Positions 36,362 through 45,019 of a DNA stretch of 64,000 bases are shown here, one piece after another. The translations under genes and the position numbers were made by a program. Source of the DNA: Gramella sp. AN32 (GTDB taxonomy: Bacteria; Bacteroidota; Bacteroidia; Flavobacteriales; Flavobacteriaceae); contig NZ_QEYO01000002.1 in the NCBI RefSeq assembly GCF_023718305.1, positions 124,001-188,000 on the forward strand, written 5' to 3'. The number at the start of each line of letters is the position of its first letter. The stretch's first letter is position 1. The notes under the pieces were generated by a model. That model saw only the letters and a list, made by a program, of their open reading frames with translations, was not told the DNA's origin and ran no database searches.

Positions 36362-36377
36362 TGTTCCACGTGGAACA
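36362..36377. promoter_or_regulatory. parS-like site 2 (ParB-binding palindrome)
   Basis: Second exact copy of TGTTCCACGTGGAACA, 9 bp after the mnmG stop codon and 1917 bp from site 1. Intergenic, so its conservation is not explained by protein coding. Confidence 0.88.
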
Positions 36378-36397
36378 CATATCGAAAATTTCAATTA

Positions 36398-37225
36398 TTG
36401 GCTTTAAATAAAATTTTAACGGCAAAAGATCATCTGTTAAGTAATGAAGAATTTGATATAATTCCTTATAAAAAAGGGATCCTTAAAACGGAACCTTTTC
36501 CTGAAGATCTATCTACTTATTACGAAAGCGAAGATTATATTTCCCATACAGACGAGCGGAATAATTTGCTGGATACTATATATGGATGGGTAAAATCTTA
36601 TATGTTATCACAAAAACGGAAGTGGGTTTTAACCGAAAAATCAAAAGGTAAGATTTTGGATATTGGAGCGGGAACCGGAGATTTTTTAAACCAGTTTAAA
36701 AATCAAAACTGGGAAATTTGTGGAGTTGAACCCAATAGAAAAGCCCGAGAGTTTGCGTTAAAAAAAGGATTAAACCTCGTTCAGGAATTAAATGACGTTA
36801 AACCTAAAAATTTTGATATTATTAGCCTTTGGCATGTTTTGGAACATATACCCAATCTGGAAGAGCAAATTTTAAAAATCTATTCCCTTCTGGACAAAAA
36901 TGGCATTTTGATAATTGCAGTGCCTAATTATAAATCGTATGATGCACAATATTATAAAGAAGATTGGGCAGCCTGGGATGTACCCCGGCATTTATGGCAC
37001 TTCTCTCAGGAGGGTTTGAAAATGGAGATGAAAAACCTCGGTTTTGAATGTTTCCAAAATAAGCCTTTAATTTTCGATTCTTATTATGTGAGTTTGCTAA
37101 GTGAAAATTTCAGAAAAAATGGCGGTTCAAAATTGAATGCTTTTAAAACTGGTTTTAAATCTAACTTTAAGGCAAAAACATCAGGAGAGTATTCTTCCCT
37201 GACCTATTTCTTCAGAAAAAGCTAA
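36398..37225 (+). CDS. Class I SAM-dependent methyltransferase
   Basis: 275 aa. Motif I LDIGAGTGDFLNQF (about 87-100), an acidic second strand (GVEPNRKA), motif with FDIISLWHVLEHI (about 140-152) and LIIAVPNY are typical of the Methyltransf_23 group, as in enzymes acting on quinones, lipids or sugars. Residues 1-80 have the pattern DLSTYYESEDYISHTDERN common in Bacteroidota homologues. Start is TTG; no ATG is upstream in frame. It lies 44 bp after mnmG with parS site 2 in between. Substrate unknown. Confidence 0.9.
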   Translation: MALNKILTAKDHLLSNEEFDIIPYKKGILKTEPFPEDLSTYYESEDYISHTDERNNLLDTIYGWVKSYMLSQKRKWVLTEKSKGKILDIGAGTGDFLNQFKNQNWEICGVEPNRKAREFALKKGLNLVQELNDVKPKNFDIISLWHVLEHIPNLEEQILKIYSLLDKNGILIIAVPNYKSYDAQYYKEDWAAWDVPRHLWHFSQEGLKMEMKNLGFECFQNKPLIFDSYYVSLLSENFRKNGGSKLNAFKTGFKSNFKAKTSGEYSSLTYFFRKS

Positions 37226-37237
37226 AAAGATTTAATT

Positions 37238-37260
37238 AAAGGCTCTTTAAGAGCTTTTTC
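37238..37260 (+). terminator. Terminator after the methyltransferase
   Basis: GCTCT-TTA-AGAGC hairpin extended by AAA/TTT with one bulged G, followed by TTTTTC. Confidence 0.7.
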
Positions 37261-37394
37261 TCCATTTTAATAAGCCTTGGCTTCATTAAAATTTAAAAAC
37301 CACAGGAACGCTCTTAAAATAGCGAGATTCTTATAGACTTAAACTATTATACCTTATCTATTATATAAATTGAAACTATTTTCAGTAAAAAATT

Positions 37395-37566
37395 CCCCGG
37401 CGGCTCAGCCTCGGGGTTTCCTCTTCACCTCTCCTAAGGGAGAGGTCGGAACTGCTTTTTTGCAGTTCCAGGTGAGGGGGAATATAAAATTTCGGTTTTG
37501 CTTTGACCCAGAGGCCAAAACAAAACCGGCTAAATACTCCTAGGGCTTGCCTCGGTAATAGTCGGT
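37395..37566. repeat. Compound hairpin repeat element, non-coding
   Basis: Within the 417-bp gap before the OmpH-like gene lies a GC-richer block of nested inverted repeats: 37395-37416 (CCCCG/CGGGG with inner GGCT/AGCC); 37427-37446 (ACCTCTCC/GGAGAGGT); 37448-37469 (GGAACTGC-T6-GCAGTTCC), with outer TCACCT/AGGTGA arms around the last two; and 37493-37528 (CGGTTTTG/CAAAACCG). The word GCCTCGG appears near both ends (37408 and 37549) in the same orientation. The composition differs sharply from the AT-rich surroundings. A 62-codon frame through it looks accidental. It resembles dispersed intergenic palindromes of Bacteroidota genomes. Confidence 0.65.
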
Positions 37567-37616
37567 TCAAGAAATTTTTTATTTAAAAATTTATTTTTCA
37601 AGACTAAATAGTTTTC

Positions 37617-37624
37617 TACTTTTG
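37617..37624 (+). promoter_or_regulatory. Candidate -7 element for the OmpH-like gene
   Basis: TACTTTTG, 19 nt upstream of the ATG at 37643. An in-frame TTG in this element (37622) is probably not a start codon. Confidence 0.5.
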
Positions 37625-37642
37625 CCCCTTAAAATAAATATT

Positions 37643-38209
37643 ATGATAAAAAGAATTTTTGCAATTGGAATAGTTGCTCTTGCCATGATTTCATGTAATG
37701 AGCAAAAAACTGCTTATGTAGACACTACCAAAATAATTCAGGAGTATAAAGAAATGAAAGAAGTAGAAGCTAATTTTACTTCAAAGTCTGATTCAGTTAG
37801 AAAACAACTTGATGCAGCTGCTCAGGCTTTCCAACAGGAAGTACAGGCATATCAATCTCAAATGAACTCTATGAGCCAGACTGAAAAGCAGGCTAAAGAG
37901 CAGGAATTAATGCAAAAGCAACAAATGCTTCAGCAGCAACAGCAAATGAGAAGTAACGTTTTACGTGAAGAAAGTACTGCTGTTATGGATTCTATGGTAA
38001 ATAAAGTAAAGGATTTCGTGAAGCAATATGGGGAAGATAAAGGTTACACTTATATTTTTGGATCTAACGAAAGCGCAAATATTATGTATGCTGAAAAAGG
38101 GCTGGATATAACCGATGAAGTTTTAGAAGAAATGAACAAAGGATATTCGGGAAATTCAACTTCCGCAGCAACCGATGATGATGGTGAAATTGAAGAAATA
38201 GAGGATTAA
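37643..38209 (+). CDS. OmpH/Skp-like periplasmic chaperone lipoprotein
   Basis: 188 aa from the ATG. Lipoprotein signal ending at Cys18 (MISC), then AYVDTTKIIQEYKEMKEVEANF, the start of the OmpH/Skp fold, and a long Gln/Met-rich coiled coil (about 45-115) forming the tentacle helices. The last 20 residues are acidic. Skp-like proteins hold unfolded outer-membrane proteins in the periplasm; a lipidated form suggests membrane tethering. Single gene with its own -7 element and a good terminator. Confidence 0.88.
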   Translation: MIKRIFAIGIVALAMISCNEQKTAYVDTTKIIQEYKEMKEVEANFTSKSDSVRKQLDAAAQAFQQEVQAYQSQMNSMSQTEKQAKEQELMQKQQMLQQQQQMRSNVLREESTAVMDSMVNKVKDFVKQYGEDKGYTYIFGSNESANIMYAEKGLDITDEVLEEMNKGYSGNSTSAATDDDGEIEEIED

Positions 38210-38231
38210 TTGAATCTAAATAATTATTAAT

Positions 38232-38262
38232 AGCCTTGGATTTTCCGGGGCTTTTTGTTTTT
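38232..38262 (+). terminator. Terminator after the OmpH-like gene
   Basis: Nine-pair stem AGCCTTGGA/TCCGGGGCT (two G-T pairs) with a TTT loop, followed by TTTTGTTTTT. Confidence 0.8.
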
Positions 38263-38264
38263 AT

Positions 38265-38660
38265 CTAGTTCAGAATATAAACGCCTATTATACACACAAT
38301 AAAATAACCTGTAAGGGTAAAGGCACCTGCATAATCTTTGGCGACACGTTGTCCAAATAATAACATGATTAAGGTAAGACAAGCCAAAATACAGGAATAA
38401 AACCCCAACGTCATATCATTATAAGCGAGGATCCATAGTATGCCCAAAATTGCAAGAATTCCGGTGATAATCTCTATTATGGCAATAACACCCACCATAA
38501 ATGGAACAGATCCAGATAGAAAGGTATCTGAAAAATGACCTTTTAGCCACTCTATGTTGGCTTTCCAGTCTACCATTTTATCTATTCCAGATTGCATAAA
38601 AGTAATCAATACAAAAAGGAGAATAAGAATTTCAGTAATATGATTAGTGAGATTTTCCAT
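38265..38660 (-). CDS. DoxX-like small membrane protein
   Basis: 131 aa with four membrane helices and the DoxX/SURF4-like start ILLFVLITFMQSGIDKMVDWKANIEWLKGHF. Family members are linked to redox or sulfur metabolism, but the role is unknown. It begins 3 bp after holB ends on the same strand, so the two are co-transcribed, probably without functional linkage. Confidence 0.78.
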   Translation of the reverse strand: MENLTNHITEILILLFVLITFMQSGIDKMVDWKANIEWLKGHFSDTFLSGSVPFMVGVIAIIEIITGILAILGILWILAYNDMTLGFYSCILACLTLIMLLFGQRVAKDYAGAFTLTGYFIVCIIGVYILN

Positions 38661-38663
38661 GAT

Positions 38664-39815
38664 CTATGCTGATTTTTTATGTAAAAAACGGGTGAGTCTA
38701 ATAGAAAGGTCTGTTAAGACGATCTTGGAATTTCCATTCCTTTCGATATGATAAATGGCGGTTTCCAAGGCTTCGGTAATTTCCATAATATTTCCTCCGT
38801 GCACATAAGGAGCAAAATTTTTCAGCTTAAATTTCTCTACGGATGGCTCCAAATAAACAAGATCATTCGCCTGATAATTTTGCAATAATGCCTGTCTGAA
38901 AAAATCGATACAATATAGTAAAAAGCTTTTTTGAGTTTCCCTTCCCAAAGCGGCAATCTCTTCACTCCAGGAAATCAACTCCAACACGGTAGATTTATTT
39001 CCTTTAGCTTTAAAAGCGCTTCGAACCCAGCTTATAAACCAGTCTTCAAACTGTTCATCTCCAACATTTTTTTGAAGAATATGTAGTGCCCTGGTATAAT
39101 TTCCCCCAGATTGATGGGCAATTTTTATGGCAATGGCTTTATCACAATTTTCCCGCTCGATTAAAGCCTGGGAAATATTAGCCTCGCTCAAAGGTGGAAA
39201 GTATAAACTCTGGCAACGTGATCTAATGGTTTGGATGATTTGCTCTTCATCTTCAGCAATAAGAATAAAAACAGTGTTATTAGGTGGTTCTTCAATCAAC
39301 TTCAACAGTTTATTTGCCGCTGCCGTATTTAATTTTTCAGCCATCCAAATAATCATAATTTTAAAACCACCTTCATAAGATTTAAGGGAAAGGGATTTTA
39401 AAATTTCCTGAGCTTCAGTTACGCTCATTTGCCCCTGCTTGTTTTCAATACCTAGTAATTGTAACCAGTCATATAAGCTTCCGTAGGGATTCTCTTTTAC
39501 AAATTTTCTCCATTCCTCAAGAAACAGGGAAGAAACAGGATAACTTTTTACCTTATCATTGGTGGCCACAGGAAAAGCAAAATGAAGGTCTGGATGACTT
39601 AAATTGTTGAACTTTAGATTGCAGGCACTCTCCTGCCCATTTTCCCCATTACTATTTTTACAAAGAATGTATTGGGCATAAGCGATCGCCATAGGCAAGG
39701 TGCCACTTCCTGGGCTTCCCGTAAAAAGTTGGGCATGTGGAATCCGCATTCTATCAGCCGTGGTGGTGAGATGGTTTTTAATGTGCGGAAGCCCTATAAC
39801 GTCTTTAAAAAGCAT
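38664..39815 (-). CDS. holB: DNA polymerase III delta' subunit (clamp loader)
   Basis: 383 aa from the ATG. AAA+ clamp-loader subunit. The Walker A-like loop TGSPGSGTLPMA (32-43) lacks the Lys of a functional P-loop, as expected for delta', which does not hydrolyse ATP. NKLLKLIEEPPNNTVFILI and the sensor/SRC motif IRSRCQSLYF are typical. An in-frame TTG two codons upstream lies in the predicted -7 element, so I use the ATG at 39815. Possible alternative: DnaX-type subunit, but the P-loop and length argue against it. Confidence 0.92.
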   Translation of the reverse strand: MLFKDVIGLPHIKNHLTTTADRMRIPHAQLFTGSPGSGTLPMAIAYAQYILCKNSNGENGQESACNLKFNNLSHPDLHFAFPVATNDKVKSYPVSSLFLEEWRKFVKENPYGSLYDWLQLLGIENKQGQMSVTEAQEILKSLSLKSYEGGFKIMIIWMAEKLNTAAANKLLKLIEEPPNNTVFILIAEDEEQIIQTIRSRCQSLYFPPLSEANISQALIERENCDKAIAIKIAHQSGGNYTRALHILQKNVGDEQFEDWFISWVRSAFKAKGNKSTVLELISWSEEIAALGRETQKSFLLYCIDFFRQALLQNYQANDLVYLEPSVEKFKLKNFAPYVHGGNIMEITEALETAIYHIERNGNSKIVLTDLSIRLTRFLHKKSA

Positions 39816-39818
39816 AGG

Positions 39819-39826
39819 CAAATATA
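39819..39826 (-). promoter_or_regulatory. Candidate -7 element for holB
   Basis: TATATTTG on the minus strand. Its last G is 4 nt from the ATG, predicting a leaderless transcript. Divergent from the pgk element 35 bp away. Confidence 0.5.
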
Positions 39827-39860
39827 AAATTATATAAGCTTTATTATCTTCGGAAAAATT

Positions 39861-39868
39861 TATATTTG
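39861..39868 (+). promoter_or_regulatory. Candidate -7 element for pgk
   Basis: TATATTTG, 16 nt upstream of the pgk ATG. No clean -33 TTG. Confidence 0.5.
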
Positions 39869-39883
39869 TAAGAAAGCATTTTT

Positions 39884-41068
39884 ATGAAAACCATAGACGA
39901 CTACAACTTTGAGAATAAACGCGCATTAATTCGTGTAGATTTTAATGTTCCGCTGAACGATGAAATGGAAGTAACCGATGCTAATAGAATTGAAGCGGCA
40001 AAACCTACAATCATTAAAATTCTTGAAGATGGAGGCAGTATTGTTTTAATGTCACACCTTGGTAGGCCAAAGGGGAAGGAAAATAAATATTCACTTCAAC
40101 ATATTGTGAATAAAGTTTCTGAAGTTTTGGGGGTTGAAGTAAAATTTGTGGAAGATAGCATTGGTGATGAAGTTGAAAATGCTGCAAATAATTTAAAGTC
40201 CGGCGAAATCCTTTTAATTGAAAACCTAAGGTTTCATGAGGAAGAAACTGAAGGTGATGAAGAATTTGCTAAAAAATTATCCTTACTTGGGGATATTTAT
40301 GTAAATGATGCCTTTGGGACTGCACATAGGGCTCATGCTTCTACTACAGTGGTCGCAAAATATTTTGAGGATAAATGCTTCGGATATTTAATGGCTAAGG
40401 AAATTGAAAGTCTGGAAAAAGTGCTTAATAGTAATGAAAAGCCGGTAACTGCAGTTCTAGGAGGGGCAAAAGTTTCCAGTAAGATTACTGTAATTGAAAA
40501 TATCCTGGATAAAATTGATCATTTGATCATTGGTGGTGGGATGACCTATACGTTTATTAAAGCACAGGGTGGTAAAATTGGGAATTCCCTGGTTGAAGAT
40601 GATAAGCAGGAACTGGCCCTGGAAATTCTGAAAAAAGCGAAAGAAAAAGGTGTTGAAGTTCATCTTCCGGTAGATTCTATCATTGCAGATAGTTTTTCAG
40701 AACAAGCCAGTACACAAACGGAAAGTGTAGATAATATTCCGGATGGCTGGATGGGACTTGACGTTGGTGAAAAAACTTTGAGTAACTTTTCAAGTGTTAT
40801 TCAGAAATCAAAAATAATTTTGTGGAATGGACCGCTTGGGGTTTTTGAGATGGAAGCATTCGCACAGGGAACAATTAAATTAGGGGAAGCAATAGCTGAA
40901 GCTACTAAAAACGGGGCATTTTCACTTGTTGGTGGGGGAGACTCGGTAGCTGCAGTAAAACAATTCGGTTTGGAGGACAAAATGAGTTACGTTTCAACAG
41001 GTGGGGGCGCCATGTTGGAAATGTTAGAGGGTAAATCTTTACCGGGAATCGAAGCGATAAAGAATTAA
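39884..41068 (+). CDS. pgk: Phosphoglycerate kinase
   Basis: 394 aa. It transfers phosphate from 1,3-bisphosphoglycerate to ADP in glycolysis. Signatures: [14 protein letters not shown] (13-26), SHLGRPKGK (55-63), the [12 protein letters not shown] loop, [11 protein letters not shown] (about 190) and the nucleotide-binding [13 protein letters not shown] near 350. Full length, divergent from holB. Confidence 0.98.
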   Translation: MKTIDDYNFENKRALIRVDFNVPLNDEMEVTDANRIEAAKPTIIKILEDGGSIVLMSHLGRPKGKENKYSLQHIVNKVSEVLGVEVKFVEDSIGDEVENAANNLKSGEILLIENLRFHEEETEGDEEFAKKLSLLGDIYVNDAFGTAHRAHASTTVVAKYFEDKCFGYLMAKEIESLEKVLNSNEKPVTAVLGGAKVSSKITVIENILDKIDHLIIGGGMTYTFIKAQGGKIGNSLVEDDKQELALEILKKAKEKGVEVHLPVDSIIADSFSEQASTQTESVDNIPDGWMGLDVGEKTLSNFSSVIQKSKIILWNGPLGVFEMEAFAQGTIKLGEAIAEATKNGAFSLVGGGDSVAAVKQFGLEDKMSYVSTGGGAMLEMLEGKSLPGIEAIKN

Positions 41069-41119
41069 AATCAAGTACGATTTTTGATACTTTTTCGTTT
41101 CTTAATCTAAATTGATTAT

Positions 41120-42697
41120 ATGCTGACACGAAAAATTTTCATGGTGTTGCTTTTAGCTGTTTTTTCACTTTCCGCTCAGGAAAAAAAGAAAACTCAGGTC
41201 GAGAAAGCCAACTTTCGGGTGCAAATCTTTCAAAAGACGGAAGACACCAAAATTAAACTGGAATCTGATCCGGAATTTGCCAATAAACTCCCTATTTCTG
41301 CAGTATATAGGGATTCGGTTAAAGTAGCCCTGGAAGATCTTCCCAAAGCGGCTAAAATTGATTCACTCTGGAAAAGAGAACTCACCAATTCCGACCTTTT
41401 TGAGGATATGCAGAAAAGTATTCTTGAGCAGGACTATGAAGAAGTGGTATATAATGAACTTCCTACAGATACTTTGAAGGCCAGACTGGAACGATTAAAT
41501 GCCAGAACGCCTTTCAACGTAGAATATAACCCAATATTGGAAAGTGTTATAAAGTCTTATCTGAAAAGGAATAAGAAAGGAATGGAGCGTTTAATGGCGC
41601 TGAGCACATATTATTTTCCACTTTTTGAACAGGAATTGGATAAATATGACATCCCTCTGGAAATTAAATATCTGGCCATTGTAGAATCGGCATTAAATCC
41701 GCGTGCACGTTCAAGAGTTGGTGCCACTGGCTTATGGCAATTTATGTTTCCAACCGGAAAAATGCATGGTCTGGGAGTAAGTTCTTATGTGGATGAAAGA
41801 ATGGACCCGGTAAAATCTACCGAGGCTGCTGCAGAATATATGTCTAATCTATATAAAGCTTTTGGGGATTGGGATTTAGTTTTGGCTTCTTATAATTCAG
41901 GACCGGGAAATGTTTCCAAAGCGATTAGAAGAAGTGGCGGCAGTACAGATTACTGGCATCTTCGGAGATATCTTCCACGTGAAACAGCAGGTTATGTTCC
42001 GGCTTTTCTGGCCACCCTATACCTTTTTGAATATGCCGATGAGCATAAGTTTCAGCCGGCATATCCTGAAGTAGTTTACTTCGAAACCGATACCATCCAG
42101 GTCAAGAAATTGCTGACTTTCGAACAGGTTTCAAAATTTACCGGCGTAGAAAAGGAAATGTTAGAATTTCTAAATCCCAGTTATAAGCTGAATATTATTC
42201 CCTTTGTAGCCGATGAAAAATATACTTTAAGGCTGCCTGTAAAGGCAACGGGGCAATTCGTTTCGAATGAAAATGCTATTTACGATATTATCGATGCTGA
42301 AGTGGCCGAAAAGAAGAAAGAACTTCCGCAATATGTGGAAACTGAAGATAGAATTCGATACAAGGTTAGAAATGGCGATTATCTTGGAAAAATAGCAGAA
42401 AAGTATGGTGTGGGAATAAACAGCATCAAGAAGTGGAACAATTTGAGGAGCAATAATCTTAGAATTGGTCAGTATTTAACGATCTATCCCAGGACACCGG
42501 TTGCTGTTGCAAATAAGCAAACTACCCCTAAGGCTTCATCTTCATCCCAAAAAATATATACAGTAAGGCAGGGAGATTCGCTTTGGAGCATTTCAAAAAA
42601 GTTTCCGGGAGTTACGGTACAAAATTTGAGGTCTTGGAACGATATGAGCTCTAGTAGCTTAAAACCCGGAATGAAATTAAAGATTTCTAAGGGTTAA
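41120..42697 (+). CDS. MltD-like lytic transglycosylase with two LysM domains
   Basis: 525 aa. Signal peptide at 1-20. The SLT domain carries catalytic Glu189 (YLAIVESALNPRARSRVGATGLWQF), SYNSGPGNV and LPRETAGYVP. Two C-terminal LysM repeats (412-456 and 479-523) bind peptidoglycan, separated by a Ser/Thr linker. It cleaves glycan strands with 1,6-anhydro-MurNAc formation in the periplasm. A one-mismatch parS-like word (41971-41986) falls in the LPRET codons and may be accidental. DUF4837 follows 31 bp later. Confidence 0.94.
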   Translation: MLTRKIFMVLLLAVFSLSAQEKKKTQVEKANFRVQIFQKTEDTKIKLESDPEFANKLPISAVYRDSVKVALEDLPKAAKIDSLWKRELTNSDLFEDMQKSILEQDYEEVVYNELPTDTLKARLERLNARTPFNVEYNPILESVIKSYLKRNKKGMERLMALSTYYFPLFEQELDKYDIPLEIKYLAIVESALNPRARSRVGATGLWQFMFPTGKMHGLGVSSYVDERMDPVKSTEAAAEYMSNLYKAFGDWDLVLASYNSGPGNVSKAIRRSGGSTDYWHLRRYLPRETAGYVPAFLATLYLFEYADEHKFQPAYPEVVYFETDTIQVKKLLTFEQVSKFTGVEKEMLEFLNPSYKLNIIPFVADEKYTLRLPVKATGQFVSNENAIYDIIDAEVAEKKKELPQYVETEDRIRYKVRNGDYLGKIAEKYGVGINSIKKWNNLRSNNLRIGQYLTIYPRTPVAVANKQTTPKASSSSQKIYTVRQGDSLWSISKKFPGVTVQNLRSWNDMSSSSLKPGMKLKISKG

Positions 42698-42728
42698 AAT
42701 CGAACGCAACCAAATAAAATCCGAAAAC

Positions 42729-43721
42729 ATGAAACGTAGCCTGATCTTCCTGGCAAGCCTTATTATTTTATTTTCCTGTAAAAATGATAAAAATTCTGAT
42801 ACCGCATCTCGAGATGATCGGATTCTCTCAGATTCTTCCGGTAATATTAATCAATTAACCGTTGTAATTACTAATGATCTGTGGGAAGGTGCGGTTGGTG
42901 AGGCTATTAGGACCAATTTCGCCTCTCCGGTTGACGGCCTTCCGCAGGAGGAACCTTTATATAGTCTTAGCCAGATCCCACCACAAACCTTTAACGGCTT
43001 CGTACAAAATACCCGAATTTTTTTAAAGGTTGAAGAAAATAACCAAAAAGGGATGCAGGTAATGACTGATGAATTCTCAAGGCCTCAAACTGGTATTGTG
43101 ATTATGGGTGCAACAGAGCAGGAAATGGTAGAAGTTATCAATGAGAATTCAGATTCTATAATTAAGGTCATTAGGAAAACGGAATTAAAGGAAAAGCAGC
43201 GAAGAATTGGGAAATCCCTGGTGAAAGATAAAACGCTTTCAAAGAAATTTAATTTGAGTTTAAAATTTCCATCAGCCTATAGGTTCGCAAAGGAAGAGAA
43301 ATCTTTTGTCTGGATTAGAAAAGAAATCCCTAAAGGCAGCATGGAAATCCTGGTTTATGAAGTGCCTATTAGCCAGATAGAAAACGATTCAAGCGTAATT
43401 GGAAATATAATCAAAATGCGGGATTCTATCGGTGAAGCTGAAGTGCCGGGAAGGCTGGATAATTCCTATTTGATTACTGAAAAAGCCTATGCTCCCTATT
43501 TATACGAAACCAAAATAGATGGGCATTTTGCTTATGAGACCCGGGGAACCTGGGAAGTTGAAAATGATTTTATGGCAGGGCCTTTTGTAAATTATGCCGT
43601 GAAAGACACCGCGAACAACCGGTTTTTGATTTTGGAAGGCTTTGTATTCCTGCCTTCAAGAGCCAAGAGAGATAATATCTTTGAGCTTGACGCCATACTC
43701 CAGTCAGCCAGATTGGAATAA
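42729..43721 (+). CDS. DUF4837 family lipoprotein
   Basis: 330 aa. Lipoprotein signal with Cys17 (LIILFSC). The body, starting LTVVITNDLWEGAVGEAIRTNFASPVDGLPQEEPLYSLSQIPP, is characteristic of DUF4837, a Bacteroidota family of unknown function. Polar beta-rich sequence with no enzyme motif. It follows the LysM transglycosylase on the same strand, so a role in cell-envelope maintenance is plausible but not shown. A strong terminator comes right after. Confidence 0.85.
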   Translation: MKRSLIFLASLIILFSCKNDKNSDTASRDDRILSDSSGNINQLTVVITNDLWEGAVGEAIRTNFASPVDGLPQEEPLYSLSQIPPQTFNGFVQNTRIFLKVEENNQKGMQVMTDEFSRPQTGIVIMGATEQEMVEVINENSDSIIKVIRKTELKEKQRRIGKSLVKDKTLSKKFNLSLKFPSAYRFAKEEKSFVWIRKEIPKGSMEILVYEVPISQIENDSSVIGNIIKMRDSIGEAEVPGRLDNSYLITEKAYAPYLYETKIDGHFAYETRGTWEVENDFMAGPFVNYAVKDTANNRFLILEGFVFLPSRAKRDNIFELDAILQSARLE

Positions 43722-43725
43722 AAAT

Positions 43726-43757
43726 AAAAGCCCAACTGAATCAGCTGGGCTTTTTTA
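43726..43757. terminator. Bidirectional terminator between DUF4837 and tatA
   Basis: AAAAGCCCA and TGGGCTTTT arms with an inner CTGA/TCAG pairing, flanked by A and T runs. It can end both converging units. Confidence 0.85.
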
Positions 43758-43776
43758 TTGATTAACTCCGAAGAAA

Positions 43777-43986
43777 TTATTTTCCTTCTTCAGGTACTTT
43801 TTTGTTTTCAGGATTAACCTCCGGATTCTCATCTTCTTTAGAAGCATCCTTAAATTCCTTAATTCCACTTCCAAGCCCTCTCATCAATTCAGGAATTTTA
43901 CGTCCTCCAAATAGTAATAAAATAACTACTACAATTAATATAATTTGGGGAGCTCCTATAGCCAAAGGCAAAATAAATGCATTCAT
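43777..43986 (-). CDS. tatA: Sec-independent translocase TatA/TatE component
   Basis: 69 aa. N-terminal membrane helix (about 3-24, containing the [36 protein letters not shown] pattern: helix, FG hinge, amphipathic helix) and a charged, disordered tail. It forms the pore of the twin-arginine pathway for folded proteins. The name rests on length and motif; tatC is not in the window. Confidence 0.93.
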   Translation of the reverse strand: MNAFILPLAIGAPQIILIVVVILLLFGGRKIPELMRGLGSGIKEFKDASKEDENPEVNPENKKVPEEGK

Positions 43987-44097
43987 GTCTTGTGATTTAG
44001 ATTTACAAACTTAACAAGAATCTATCAATCTAAACGTTAAGAAGACAATAAAATCCTTGGGTTGTAATGTTATACCTAATATACGAAATATGAGCCT

Positions 44098-44128
44098 GTT
44101 TGGATGGCAGAATTTTAATTTATCTTTG
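44098..44128 (+). promoter_or_regulatory. Promoter of the M23-GH3 operon (TTTG - N19 - TATCTTTG)
   Basis: -33 TTTG at 44098-44101 and -7 TATCTTTG at 44121-44128, exactly 19 bp apart, the best full match to the Bacteroidota consensus in the window. The first ATG of the operon is 19 nt downstream. Confidence 0.75.
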
Positions 44129-44146
44129 TTGCAACGAATTTAGCGT

Positions 44147-45016
44147 ATGGTTCAGGAAAAAAAAGAGAAAAAGAAGTTCGCGAAAAAACTTCTTCATAAA
44201 TACCGAATGGTCGTTCTCAATGAAGAAACCTTTGAGGAGCGATTTTCTTTTAGATTAACCCGCTTAAATGTTTTTGTAGCGGTAGGTCTTTCAGCGATTT
44301 TTTTAATTGCCATTACAACCATTTTTATAGCTTTTACCCCTCTTAGGGAATATATCCCTGGCTATTCCTCCCCTAAACTAAAGGAACAGGCGGCAGATCT
44401 GGCATTTAAAAGCGATTCCCTGCAAAATGTGATCCGGATGAACGATCAATACCTTTCCTCCATTAAAAGCGCTTTAATGGGTGAATTTGACGTTGATCGA
44501 TTGAATCGTGACTCCATCCTTACTGAAACGATTTCCAGTGGAGAAGTTCAACAAATTAATCCGTCTAAGGCTGATAGTTTATTAAGGGAAGAAGTGGCCC
44601 AGGAAGACAAGTATAATATCTTACCCACCGCGAGTGATAATATTGATTTTTCCCTTTTTCCACCGGTTAAGGGTACGATTTCAGAACCTTATAATATTAA
44701 AAACAAGCATTATGCTGTAGATATTGTCGTTTCCCGGAATGCTCCGGTAAAATCTGTAGCTGATGGAAGGGTTATTTTTGCCGAATGGACTGCTGAAACC
44801 GGCTACGTCATCATTGTAGAGCACAGTTACGGACTGCTTTCCGCATACAAACATAATGGATCCTTAACCAAAGCGCAGGGTGAAATGGTTAGTGCGGGGG
44901 AAGTGATTGCCACGGCGGGAAATACCGGTGAATTTACAACCGGGCCTCACTTGCATTTTGAACTTTGGAACGAGGGGAATCCAGTAGATCCTTCAGAATT
45001 TATAGACTTCAATTAA
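44147..45016 (+). CDS. M23 family (LytM) peptidoglycan endopeptidase, membrane-anchored
   Basis: 289 aa. Basic cytoplasmic N-terminus, one membrane helix (41-63), a short coiled coil and a C-terminal M23 domain with zinc ligands His188 and Asp192 (HYAVDIVV) and the His268-x-His270 pair (GPHLHFELW). It likely cuts peptide cross-links in peptidoglycan or activates an amidase. First gene of a packed plus-strand run (gaps of 3 bp) with the GH3-like gene and beyond; its promoter is at 44098-44128. Confidence 0.94.
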   Translation: MVQEKKEKKKFAKKLLHKYRMVVLNEETFEERFSFRLTRLNVFVAVGLSAIFLIAITTIFIAFTPLREYIPGYSSPKLKEQAADLAFKSDSLQNVIRMNDQYLSSIKSALMGEFDVDRLNRDSILTETISSGEVQQINPSKADSLLREEVAQEDKYNILPTASDNIDFSLFPPVKGTISEPYNIKNKHYAVDIVVSRNAPVKSVADGRVIFAEWTAETGYVIIVEHSYGLLSAYKHNGSLTKAQGEMVSAGEVIATAGNTGEFTTGPHLHFELWNEGNPVDPSEFIDFN

Positions 45017-45019
45017 CCT

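Noticed and set aside
37382..37570. 62-codon frame on the minus strand through the hairpin element
   Set aside because: It runs through the inverted repeats, so it reflects repeat structure. No start signal and low-complexity residues.
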